Notes: generated from the letters alone by a model not told the origin. A stretch of DNA of 8,393 bases from Clostridiaceae bacterium (GCA_029256485.1 JAQSXU010000140.1:1-8393); one strand, 5' to 3'; shown: positions 1 to 6,110, counted from the stretch's first letter. A program made the numbers and translations.

Positions 1-207
1 TGGGTAGGGGGAAGTGTTGTTATAAACCCTGGAATTCATATTGGAAACAATGTTGTAATAGGTTCAGGAAGTGTAGTTACTAAAGATATTCCAGATAATG
101 TGATAGTAGTAGGAAACCCAGCTAAAGTTATTCGTGAGATTACAGAAGAAGATCGTAAATATTACTATAAAAACAGGGAATTTGACGTTTACGATTATAA
201 TAATTAA
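1..207 (+). CDS. Hexapeptide-repeat sugar O-acetyltransferase, C-terminal part
   Basis: Only the last 68 residues are in the window; the start lies to the left. The visible part has left-handed beta-helix hexapeptide repeats ([21 protein letters not shown]) followed by VTKDIP and VGNPAKVIR. These match the end of the maltose/galactoside O-acetyltransferase family (LacA/Maa-like), cytoplasmic trimers that transfer acetyl from acetyl-CoA to sugar hydroxyls. The tail after the helix ([10 protein letters not shown]) is the usual short charged extension. The substrate cannot be told from this fragment. It ends 6 bp before the first operator of the next transcript and no terminator hairpin separates them. 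It therefore probably belongs to an unrelated upstream unit. The family call is firm; the specific sugar is unknown. Confidence 0.9.
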   Translation, partial: WVGGSVVINPGIHIGNNVVIGSGSVVTKDIPDNVIVVGNPAKVIREITEEDRKYYYKNREFDVYDYNN

Positions 208-213
208 TTAATG

Positions 214-280
214 GTTACAAAAAAGTAACAAGGGCACATAAAAGTGCCGTATTTACTGTTATTGCTTATACACCTATCAT
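214..280 (+). promoter_or_regulatory. Composite HxlR-type operator plus promoter, copy 1 (precursor peptide)
   Basis: Inverted repeat 1 is GTTAC (214-218), a 6-bp spacer and GTAAC (225-229). After a 3-bp gap, inverted repeat 2 is GGCAC (233-237), a 6-bp spacer and GTGCC (244-248). Three bp later come a -35 box TTTACT (252-257), a 17-bp spacer and a -10 box TATCAT (275-280), so transcription should start near 287. The same layout recurs at 1242-1309 and 6204-6270. Similarity to copy 2 is about 85% across the element and continues into the leader (ATAAATAGAG after the -10, then a shared CAACTAAAA). HxlR as the binding protein is inferred from the adjacent regulator gene. The sites sit just upstream of the -35, so activation is as possible as repression. 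Confidence 0.85.
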
Positions 281-359
281 ATAAATAGAGGCAAACAAAA
301 CAACTAAAATTTATTAATTGTACAGTCTCAAGGTTTATATTGAGAGTGAGGTGAAAATA

Positions 360-560
360 ATGACTAAAATTAATATGTTAAATGCATGGTCAGGAAATAA
401 TTCATTTTCTGGAAGAAGAAGCGCTCAAGGTTATTTAAATGCTGGTAAAGCTTCATTTGCAGTTAGTGGCTCTTGTGGTTCAGCTTGCGGTGCAGGTGAT
501 GACGGTAAAGATCCAAAACCAAGTGCATGTGGTTCAGCTTGTGGTGCTGGAGATAAATAA
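360..560 (+). CDS. ACGX-type Cys-rich RiPP precursor peptide
   Basis: A 66-residue peptide with a leader lacking Cys (1-37) and a core with four Cys in CGS/CGA units: C39, C43, C57 and C61. The core is a duplicated decamer, (S/A)CGSACGAGD, at residues 38-47 and 56-65, joined by a DGKDPKPS linker. This fits the ACGX-repeat peptides that accompany radical SAM/SPASM proteins, with only four repeats here. The leader has Asn/Gly/Ser-rich and Arg-Arg elements (SGNNSFSGRR) and no hydrophobic signal sequence. The start at 360 is chosen because GAGGTG (348-353) lies 6 nt upstream; an earlier TTG at 318 has no such site. A small hairpin, TCTCAA (326-331) with TTGAGA (340-345), sits just before the ribosome site. 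The likely maturase is encoded at 1459-2487 under a matching promoter. No export or protease gene is visible. The final product and its activity are unknown. Confidence 0.85.
   Translation: MTKINMLNAWSGNNSFSGRRSAQGYLNAGKASFAVSGSCGSACGAGDDGKDPKPSACGSACGAGDK
471..554 (+). repeat. Tandem core duplication inside the precursor gene
   Basis: Two 30-nt in-frame units, 471-500 and 525-554, each encode (S/A)CGSACGAGD and are separated by 24 nt. They share an identical stretch TGTGGTTCAGCTTG and then differ mainly at third codon positions. This indicates an old internal duplication kept by selection on the peptide rather than a recent copy. Confidence 0.85.
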
Positions 561-583
561 TATCTGGCAAAGCAAAAATATGG

Positions 584-617
584 TATCCTCGATTTAGAAA
601 TTTCTTTATCGAGGATA
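584..617 (+). terminator. Hairpin after the precursor gene, probable terminator
   Basis: A perfect 10-bp stem, TATCCTCGAT (584-593) with ATCGAGGATA (608-617), lies 23 bp after the precursor stop codon. The 14-nt loop can pair further on itself. The downstream run (TTACTGTTTATT) is only moderately T-rich, so termination may be partial or the hairpin may protect the short precursor mRNA. Confidence 0.65.
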
Positions 618-705
618 TTACTGTTTATTGAATTAAATTAGTACCTGTTAACTTCGAGTTTACAATTTATACAAAATTAGTGATTATATGAAAAATATAT
701 TAATG

Positions 706-730
706 ATTAAAATATTTAACATATTTTAAT
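706..730. repeat. A/T-only inverted repeat
   Basis: ATTAAAATAT (706-715) and ATATTTTAAT (721-730) form a perfect 10-bp inverted repeat around TTAAC. It lies in the otherwise gene-free stretch 618-732, directly before the signal-peptide-like frame at 733. It could be an operator or chance in AT-rich DNA. No other function can be supported. Confidence 0.35.
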
Positions 731-732
731 GT

Positions 733-906
733 ATGTTTATTAGGATAAGAAAAATTATAACAGCTATGATAACAGTAAATTTTATGTTTGGTAGATATGT
801 TACTAGTATTTCTGCAAGTGCAGCAACTACTAATTTAGAAAAGAACGGACTTAACTTGTCCGTTCTTTTCTATTTCTCTGCGGTGTTTTTAACAAATTCC
901 TTATAA
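733..906 (+). pseudogene. Signal-peptide-like remnant of a secreted protein
   Basis: An open frame of 57 codons starts MFIRIRKIITAM and continues through a hydrophobic stretch to ISASAATTNLEK. A basic N-terminus, a hydrophobic core and an ASA/SAA cleavage-like site match a Gram-positive Sec signal peptide. From about residue 36 the frame runs into the hairpin at 836-872 and then the antisense of hxlR, so the mature part is missing. No Shine-Dalgarno site precedes the ATG. The simplest reading is the 5' end of an exported-protein gene cut off when the neighbouring DNA was rearranged. Chance cannot be excluded. Confidence 0.3.
836..872. terminator. Strong bidirectional terminator hairpin
   Basis: A perfect 15-bp stem pairs 836-850 with 858-872 (GAACGGAC with GTCCGTTC at its GC-rich top) around a 7-nt loop. 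The outer stem is A-rich on the left and T-rich on the right, so each strand carries a U-rich 3' side. It overlaps the stop codon of hxlR on the minus strand and serves as that gene's terminator. It would also stop rightward transcription before it runs antisense into hxlR. Confidence 0.85.
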
Positions 907-1214
907 TTATTTCCCCAATCAGTTAAAATATCGAAAATAGATCTAAGAGTTTCACCCATTTCACTCAAGGCATATTCAACTTTAATAGGAATTTCATTTG
1001 GATATACTTTACGATTTATAATACCATCATCTTCTAAAGCACGAAGATTCTCAGTTAATACTTTCTTGCTGATGTTTTCAATACCATTAAGTAAGTCTGT
1101 GAAACGCTTAGGTCCTGTAAGTAAATTTCTTAAAATCAATAGTTTCCACTTGTTGCCTATAACGCCAACAGCAGTTGCTACAGGACATTGAGGTAGCTCT
1201 TTATCAACAACCAT
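870..1214 (-). CDS. HxlR-family winged-helix transcriptional regulator
   Basis: A 114-residue protein of typical length for this family of dimeric winged-helix DNA-binding regulators. It has the family N-terminus (QCPVATAVGVIGNKWKLLIL, residues 9-28), the recognition-helix region FTDLLNGIENISKKVLTENL (38-57) and the wing with IPIKVEYALSEMG (75-87). C10, in the CPV motif, is its only Cys. In characterised relatives such as YodB and QorR the equivalent Cys senses quinones, diamide or oxidation. The start at 1214 is chosen because AGGAGG (complement of 1225-1230) sits 10 nt upstream. Extending to 1268 would add an unrelated tail and run through the operator. The gene diverges from the maturase operon across operator copy 2, which begins 28 bp upstream of its start codon, so autoregulation is likely. 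It is the obvious candidate regulator for all three operator copies. Confidence 0.93.
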   Translation of the reverse strand: MVVDKELPQCPVATAVGVIGNKWKLLILRNLLTGPKRFTDLLNGIENISKKVLTENLRALEDDGIINRKVYPNEIPIKVEYALSEMGETLRSIFDILTDWGNNYKEFVKNTAEK

Positions 1215-1241
1215 GTAATAATCTCCTCCTTTTAAGCATAG

Positions 1242-1309
1242 GGTTACGAAAATGTAACCTGGGCACATTAAAGTGCCGTATTTACTGCTAAAACTTATGC
1301 AACTATTAT
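1242..1309 (+). promoter_or_regulatory. Composite HxlR-type operator plus promoter, copy 2 (divergent hxlR/maturase operon)
   Basis: Inverted repeat 1 is GGTTAC (1242-1247) with GTAACC (1254-1259), the longest arm of the three copies. Inverted repeat 2 is GGCAC (1262-1266) with GTGCC (1273-1277). The -35 box TTTACT (1281-1286), a 17-bp spacer and the -10 box TATTAT (1304-1309) follow and read rightward into the maturase. This leaves an untranslated leader of roughly 140 nt before 1459. On the other strand the element lies 28-63 bp upstream of the hxlR start, where an hxlR promoter would be expected, so one element may control both directions. I could not identify a convincing minus-strand promoter. 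Confidence 0.85.
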
Positions 1310-1458
1310 ATAAATAGAGACGGAATAAATCAACTAAAAATTAATGAATAATAAATCGAGAAAATAATATTACTTCATTTAAGATGAGTAAATGTTAAAT
1401 ATGCTAATAATTTAGATAAATTTCAGATTATGAATATGAGAAAGGTGAGTGAATAATA

Positions 1459-2487
1459 ATGGAACAATATTTTGCATTTCAATGGCATATCACAGATACT
1501 TGTGATCAGCGTTGTCAGCATTGTTACATTTTTTCAGAAAATAATAATATTCCTATTATAGAGATGTCCTATGAAAATATAGAAGCAGTATTTAAAAACT
1601 GCACGGATATGTGTAAAAAATTAAATCGAATCCCATACTTTTATATTACCGGTGGTGATCCAATTTTACATAAGGATTTTTGGAAAATATTAGAGATGTT
1701 CAAAGCAAATAATATTGCTTTTGGAATACTTGGAAATCCATTTCATTTAAATGATGAGGTTTGCAAAAAATTAAGATATTACGGATGTGACAAGTATCAG
1801 CTTTCTATTGATGGTCTTAGAGAAACTCACGACTCTATAAGAAAGCCAGGCTCCTTTGATACTACTATAGAAAAAATAAAATATATCAGAAATGCAGGGA
1901 TTAAGTGCGCAATAATGACAACAGTATCAAAAACAAATAAAGAAGAGATGCCTGGAATAATAGATCTTGTGGTTAAAAATAATGTTGATATATTTGCATT
2001 TGCAAGATATTGCCCAACAAGCCTTGAAAAGAGCACTATGCATATTGAACCTAAGGAATATAAGGAGTTTCTTGAGGTGATTTGGAGAAAGTTTGAGGAG
2101 TATAAAGATTCTGAGACTACTTTTAATTTAAAAGATCATTTGTGGACGTTATTCCTATATGAAAAGGGATTATATACTATACCAGAAGATTTAGATGAAA
2201 ATACAATCTATGCTGGTTGCAATTGTGCAAATTGCCATATGACTATTTTACCGAGTGGTAATGTTTATGCTTGTAGAAGAATGGAGAGCGTAGTTGGAAA
2301 TGCTTTTGTAGAAAGTATGAAAGAGATTTTCTTAGGTGAAAAGATGGATAAGTTTAGAGAATATGATAAGTTTGAGAAATGCTCAAAATGCGAATTGTTA
2401 AGATTTTGTAGAGGATGTCCAGCTGTAGCTTATGGATATACACATAATTCTTATGCAGCAGATCCACAATGTTGGAAAGAAATTTAA
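1459..2487 (+). CDS. Radical SAM/SPASM peptide maturase, ACGX-type system
   Basis: A 342-residue cytoplasmic iron-sulfur enzyme. The radical SAM cluster motif CDQRCQHC is at C15, C19 and C22, very close to the N-terminus. GGDP (65-68) and the SAM-binding region QLSIDG follow. The C-terminal SPASM region has C254, C256, C259, C272, C308, C311, C317, C320 and C338, with the typical LPSGNVYACRRM and CSKCELLRFCRGCP segments for two auxiliary clusters. SPASM proteins modify ribosomal peptides, often forming thioether or C-C links at Cys or nearby residues. The Cys-rich ACGX-type precursor at 360-560 under a matching promoter is the natural substrate. The exact linkage is unknown. AAAGGTGAG (1441-1449) gives a good ribosome site 9 nt before the ATG. 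It is the first gene of a five-gene operon; the next gene follows after 17 bp. Confidence 0.93.
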   Translation: MEQYFAFQWHITDTCDQRCQHCYIFSENNNIPIIEMSYENIEAVFKNCTDMCKKLNRIPYFYITGGDPILHKDFWKILEMFKANNIAFGILGNPFHLNDEVCKKLRYYGCDKYQLSIDGLRETHDSIRKPGSFDTTIEKIKYIRNAGIKCAIMTTVSKTNKEEMPGIIDLVVKNNVDIFAFARYCPTSLEKSTMHIEPKEYKEFLEVIWRKFEEYKDSETTFNLKDHLWTLFLYEKGLYTIPEDLDENTIYAGCNCANCHMTILPSGNVYACRRMESVVGNAFVESMKEIFLGEKMDKFREYDKFEKCSKCELLRFCRGCPAVAYGYTHNSYAADPQCWKEI

Positions 2488-2504
2488 AAGGAGTGGTAAT
2501 TAAT

Positions 2505-3473
2505 ATGAAAGCAGTTGTACTTGAAAAAACTTGTAAGGCAGAGGAAATGATTATAAAGGAGGTGCCTATTCCAGAAGTTAAACCTGGATGGGTTCTTGTA
2601 AAAGTAAAGGCCTTTGGCATTAATCGTGCTGAAGTTAGCTTAAGAATGTATGAAGCTGATGCTCCCTATATTAAATTACCAAGAATACCAGGAATAGAAT
2701 GTGCTGGAGAAATAGTAGAACCATCTGACAGTGCTTTCAAAATTGGACAGCGTGTTGTAGCTTTAATGGGAGGCATGGGACGAAGTTTTGATGGAAGCTA
2801 TGCAGAATATGTTCTTTTACCAGTTAGCCATGTATTTGAGGCCAATACAGAACTTAATTGGACAGAAATGGCAGCAATTCCTGAAACATTTTTTACAGCT
2901 TATGGGTCATTATTTGAATGCCTTCAGATTCAATCAGACGATATTGTTTTAATTCATGCAGCTACAAGTGCATTGGGATTTGCAGCTATACAGTTAGCAA
3001 AATCAATTGGGTGCACAGTAATAGGAACAACAAGAAAAGAAGAGAGATTTGAATTTTTAGAAGAAATAGGGGCAGACTTTGCAATGTTGGACGATGGGAC
3101 ATTGTCTAAGCAAGTGAAAAATATGTTTCCTGATGGGATTACAAAAGTATTGGAATTAGTTGGACCTTCAGCAATTGAGCATACTTCAAAATTATTAAGG
3201 AAACATGGAATTATATGTTCAACTGGTCAGCTTGGAGGTGGTACGGCTAATGACTTTGATGTGATTAAAGCAATACCAAATGGAGTATATTTATCTTCAT
3301 TTTATAGTAATTATCCAACACAAGAAATTATGGATGAAATATATAATCTCATAAAGCAACACAATTTAAAACTGCTTATTTCAAAAGTGTTTACATTGGA
3401 TGAGATTTCAAAGGCTCATATATTGATGGAGCAAAATAAAGCAAATGGAAAGATAGTTGTTTTAGTAAAATAA
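2505..3473 (+). CDS. Zinc-free MDR oxidoreductase (quinone reductase-like)
   Basis: 322 residues, the usual length for the zinc-independent medium-chain dehydrogenase/reductase branch that includes NAD(P)H:quinone oxidoreductases. Visible motifs are GINRAEV (38-44), PGIECAG (62-68), DGSYAEYV and the nucleotide-binding A-x-S-x-x-G-x-x-A-x-Q pattern at 153-163, followed by a VIGTTRKEER segment that would suit NADPH. The catalytic and structural zinc cysteines of alcohol dehydrogenases are absent. The expected reaction is NAD(P)H-dependent reduction of quinones or activated alkenes; the substrate is not predictable. The start at 2505 is preferred because AAGGAG (2488-2493) directly follows the maturase stop. 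An upstream start at 2469 would overlap the maturase and add residues foreign to the family. Quinone reductases are classic targets of HxlR-type regulators, which fits the operon. Confidence 0.9.
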   Translation: MKAVVLEKTCKAEEMIIKEVPIPEVKPGWVLVKVKAFGINRAEVSLRMYEADAPYIKLPRIPGIECAGEIVEPSDSAFKIGQRVVALMGGMGRSFDGSYAEYVLLPVSHVFEANTELNWTEMAAIPETFFTAYGSLFECLQIQSDDIVLIHAATSALGFAAIQLAKSIGCTVIGTTRKEERFEFLEEIGADFAMLDDGTLSKQVKNMFPDGITKVLELVGPSAIEHTSKLLRKHGIICSTGQLGGGTANDFDVIKAIPNGVYLSSFYSNYPTQEIMDEIYNLIKQHNLKLLISKVFTLDEISKAHILMEQNKANGKIVVLVK

Positions 3474-3504
3474 TAACCAGTATAATAAAGAATAGGTGAT
3501 GTAT

Positions 3505-4341
3505 ATGAAAAATTATAAAGAACGTATAAAGGAAGCTAGCGAAGCCATAGAAAATGCAGAATATATTTTGATTGGAGCAGGTGCTGGGCTATCAGATGCT
3601 GCAGGACTAAAGTATTCAGGTAAGAGATTTACGGATAGATTCCAAGATTTTATTGAAAAATATGGAATGGAGGATTTATACAGTTCGAGTTTTTATCTAT
3701 TTGAAACTTTAGAAGAGAAATGGGCTTATTGGGCTAGACATATATCACTTAACAGATATGAAACAACTGCTACAGAGTTATATAAGAAGCTTTATAACTT
3801 GGTAAATGAAAAAAAGTATTTTGTTTTAACAACAAATGTTGAACATCAGTTTTGGAAAGCTGGATTTCCAGATGAAAAGATATTTGCGACACAAGGAGAT
3901 TATGGATATATACAATGCGCAAAAGGTTGTCATTCTAAACTATATGATAATGAAATTCTTGTTTCTGAAATGCTTAAACAGACAAATGATTGTAAGATTC
4001 CATCAGAACTTGTACCAAAATGCCCAGTGTGTGGTGGTGAAATGGATGTTAATGTAAGAAAGGACCAATATTTTATTCAAGATGAAGCTTGGGATAGAGC
4101 ATGTGATAATTATAGCTCTTTTTTAAAAGAGCTTCAAAATAAAAATGTGGTGTTTATAGAACTAGGAGTAGGCTTTAACACTCCTACAATCATTCGTTAT
4201 CCTTTTGAACAAATGACATATGTAAATCCTAATGCAACAATTATAAGATTAAATAGAGATTATCCAGAGGGATCAGTAGAAAATGAAAATAAAACAATTT
4301 CATTTGAAGAAGATATGACGGAGGTAATAAGTAATATATGA
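3505..4341 (+). CDS. Class M sirtuin (protein ADP-ribosyltransferase, SirTM type)
   Basis: 278 residues. The NAD-binding Rossmann motif is GAGAGLSDAAG (24-34). TTNVEHQF (109-116) replaces the usual TQNID stretch. The catalytic His position carries Gln in TQGDYG (Q130). A zinc-ribbon uses C138, C142, C173 and C176, followed by LGVGFNTP near the end. These features are diagnostic of class M sirtuins, known from Staphylococcus aureus and Streptococcus pyogenes to ADP-ribosylate proteins instead of deacetylating them and to be encoded beside a macrodomain hydrolase. There the target is the lipoylated carrier GcvH-L; no such gene lies in this window. The start at 3505 has AGGTGA (3494-3499) 5 nt upstream, better than nearby GTG 3496 or ATG 3499. 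The next gene overlaps by 4 bp (ATGA), indicating translational coupling. Confidence 0.92.
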   Translation: MKNYKERIKEASEAIENAEYILIGAGAGLSDAAGLKYSGKRFTDRFQDFIEKYGMEDLYSSSFYLFETLEEKWAYWARHISLNRYETTATELYKKLYNLVNEKKYFVLTTNVEHQFWKAGFPDEKIFATQGDYGYIQCAKGCHSKLYDNEILVSEMLKQTNDCKIPSELVPKCPVCGGEMDVNVRKDQYFIQDEAWDRACDNYSSFLKELQNKNVVFIELGVGFNTPTIIRYPFEQMTYVNPNATIIRLNRDYPEGSVENENKTISFEEDMTEVISNI

Positions 4342-5264
4342 TAATAAATACAGGTTGTAGGACAGATATTCCTGCCTATTTTAGTGAATGGTTTTTTAAC
4401 AGAATTAAAGAAGGATATGTTTATGTGAGGAATCCTTATTATAAGAATCAGGTAATGAAATATAGACTAGCACCAGATGTAGTTGATTGTTTGTCTTTTT
4501 GCACAAAAAATCCAGCACCAATGCTTCCAAGGATGAATGAAATTGAGGCCTTTAGACAGTTTTGGTTTGTGACAATTACTCCTTATGGGAAGGAAATTGA
4601 GCCGAATGTACCAGACAAAGAAAAAGTAATGGAAGACTTTAAAAAACTTTCTGATATTATAGGTGCTGAAAAGATTGGATGGAGATATGATCCGATTTTT
4701 ATTACAGATAGATACACTTTAAAAAGTCATATTGATAACTTTGAAAACATGGCGGCTACACTTTCAGGGTATACTCATGATTGTGTTATTAGTTTTATAG
4801 ACTTATATGAAAAAACAAAACGTAATTTTCCAGGAGTAAAAGCAGTTACAAGTGAGGAACGTAATACAATTTCAAGTGAATTTGTACGTATAGGGAAAAA
4901 ATACGATATTAAAATTAAAACGTGCGTGGAAGGACAAGAATTATCAAAGTATGGTGTTGATTGCAGTGGGTGTATGACAAAACCAGTAATTGAAAAAGCA
5001 ATAGGGGCTAAGTTGAAAATTCGTGAAAAGAAATCAACTAGAGGAGCTTGCAGTTGCGTCCTTGGAAATGATATTGGAGTATATAATACGTGTGGACATG
5101 CTTGTATATATTGCTATGCAAATTATGATCGAAAAACAGTAATAGATAATATGAAACTGCATAATCCAAAATCACCTTTTTTAATTGGCGGAAATATAAA
5201 TGGTGATATAGTAAAAGAAGCTAAGCAGGAAAGTTTTATAGATAATCAAATAACACTATTTTAA
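4338..5264 (+). CDS. DUF1848 protein, radical-SAM-like Cys cluster at the C-terminus
   Basis: 308 residues of the uncharacterised DUF1848 family. It is recognised by the near-N-terminal RTDIPAYFSEWFFNRI, the YVYVRNPY and FCTKNPAPM segments, the FWFVTITPYGKEIEPN block, WRYDPIFIT and the VISFIDLYEKTKRNFP stretch. The C-terminal part is Cys-rich: C196, C209 and C212, C238 and C240, then CGHACIYCYAN with C252, C256 and C259. That CX3CX2C spacing is the radical SAM cluster motif, but it lies at the end instead of the start, as noted for this family. A circularly permuted radical SAM-like barrel is therefore plausible but unproven. It starts inside the sirtuin stop codon and sits between sirtuin and macrodomain, so it probably acts on or with the same substrate. 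GGAGGT (4320-4325) is its ribosome site, 12 nt from the ATG. Confidence 0.9.
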   Translation: MIINTGCRTDIPAYFSEWFFNRIKEGYVYVRNPYYKNQVMKYRLAPDVVDCLSFCTKNPAPMLPRMNEIEAFRQFWFVTITPYGKEIEPNVPDKEKVMEDFKKLSDIIGAEKIGWRYDPIFITDRYTLKSHIDNFENMAATLSGYTHDCVISFIDLYEKTKRNFPGVKAVTSEERNTISSEFVRIGKKYDIKIKTCVEGQELSKYGVDCSGCMTKPVIEKAIGAKLKIREKKSTRGACSCVLGNDIGVYNTCGHACIYCYANYDRKTVIDNMKLHNPKSPFLIGGNINGDIVKEAKQESFIDNQITLF

Positions 5265-5285
5265 TAGAAAGTTGGTGTTAATGTT

Positions 5286-6110
5286 ATGAATCAATCAGAA
5301 AGAGTACACTATTTAATAAATAAATTAAAAAATGAGGATGATAGATATAAAGAGCTGGAAGTACCTGATTCCTATTTAGAACAAACAAGATTATTACGAT
5401 CCCTTATGAATGTAAGAAGGCCAACAGAAATAAATGAAGAATTTTTGAAAGTTCAAGACGAGTATTTATCAAATTTAGTTAATGAAAAAGGTACTGTGAT
5501 CATTGATGAGATACAAACTTTAAAAGATGAATATCCTTATTTATCTTTGACATTTAAAGATAAAATTTCAATATGGCAAGGGGATATAACCAGGCTTAAA
5601 ATTGATGCAATTGTTAATGCTGCTAACTCCCAGATGCTTGGTTGTTTTGCACCATGTCACGGTTGTATTGATAATGCTATACATTCAATAGCAGGAGTAC
5701 AACTTAGAGATGAATGCAATGAAATAATGGAGCAGCAAGGACATGAAGAAGAAACAGGAAAAGCAAAAATAACAAAAGCATATAATCTCCCATGCAAACA
5801 TGTGATACATACTGTTGGACCTATTGTAAGGCATGAATTAACAACGGTACTTGAAGAGGATTTACGTTCTTGTTATAGGTCATGTTTAGAGTGTGCGGTG
5901 AAAAATGAGGTCAGAACTATAGCGTTTTGCTGTATATCTACAGGTGAATTTCATTTTCCAAATGAAAGGGCGGCTGAAATTGCAATTGAAACAGTTATAG
6001 AATTTTTAAATAAAAATGAATCGAAGATAGATAGGGTTATATTTAACGTGTTTAAAGATTTGGATAATGAAATTTATAGAAAACTAGTAAATATATATCA
6101 ACTAATTTAA
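5286..6110 (+). CDS. Zinc-type macrodomain protein-ADP-ribose hydrolase
   Basis: 274 residues: an N-terminal helical extension of about 85 residues, then a macrodomain. Visible macrodomain motifs are GDIT (99-102), VNAANS (110-115), HTVGP and the second ADP-ribose loop ISTGEFHFP (217-225). Between them lies a Cys/His cluster, GCFAPCHGCIDNAIH (119-133), with C120, C124, H125, C127 and H133. It is characteristic of the zinc-dependent macrodomains encoded with class M sirtuins, which remove the ADP-ribose that the sirtuin adds. It is the last gene of the operon, 21 bp after the DUF1848 gene, with only a weak ribosome site (GGTG at 5274-5277). A short ATG-TTA-TGA at 5281 overlaps the true start and is not a gene. 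A terminator hairpin follows at 6131. The enzymatic class is well supported; the target protein is unknown. Confidence 0.92.
   Translation: MNQSERVHYLINKLKNEDDRYKELEVPDSYLEQTRLLRSLMNVRRPTEINEEFLKVQDEYLSNLVNEKGTVIIDEIQTLKDEYPYLSLTFKDKISIWQGDITRLKIDAIVNAANSQMLGCFAPCHGCIDNAIHSIAGVQLRDECNEIMEQQGHEEETGKAKITKAYNLPCKHVIHTVGPIVRHELTTVLEEDLRSCYRSCLECAVKNEVRTIAFCCISTGEFHFPNERAAEIAIETVIEFLNKNESKIDRVIFNVFKDLDNEIYRKLVNIYQLI

Noticed and set aside
214..248. Paired inverted repeats read as a transcriptional attenuator hairpin or riboswitch
   Set aside because: They lie upstream of the -35 box in all three copies, so they are not transcribed from these promoters and fit DNA-protein binding sites better.
318..359. 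Upstream TTG start adding 14 residues to the precursor peptide
   Set aside because: No ribosome site before it, and the added sequence encodes the leader hairpin and the GAGGTG site of the ATG at 360.
1215..1268. N-terminal extension of the HxlR protein
   Set aside because: It would translate through the AGGAGG site and operator copy 2 and does not resemble the family N-terminus.
1430..1456. Short upstream frame (MNMRKVSE) before the maturase
   Set aside because: Eight codons, no ribosome site, and it overlaps the maturase's own AAAGGTGAG site.
1827..2036. Minus-strand frame of 69 codons inside the maturase gene
   Set aside because: Lies wholly antisense to a well-supported coding region and has no recognisable motif or ribosome site.
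2354..2620. Minus-strand frame spanning the maturase/MDR junction
   Set aside because: Antisense to two firm genes and their intergenic ribosome site; composition looks like a reversed coding strand.
3836..4057. Plus-strand second frame of 73 codons within the sirtuin gene
   Set aside because: Out-of-frame shadow of the zinc-ribbon region, with no independent start signal.
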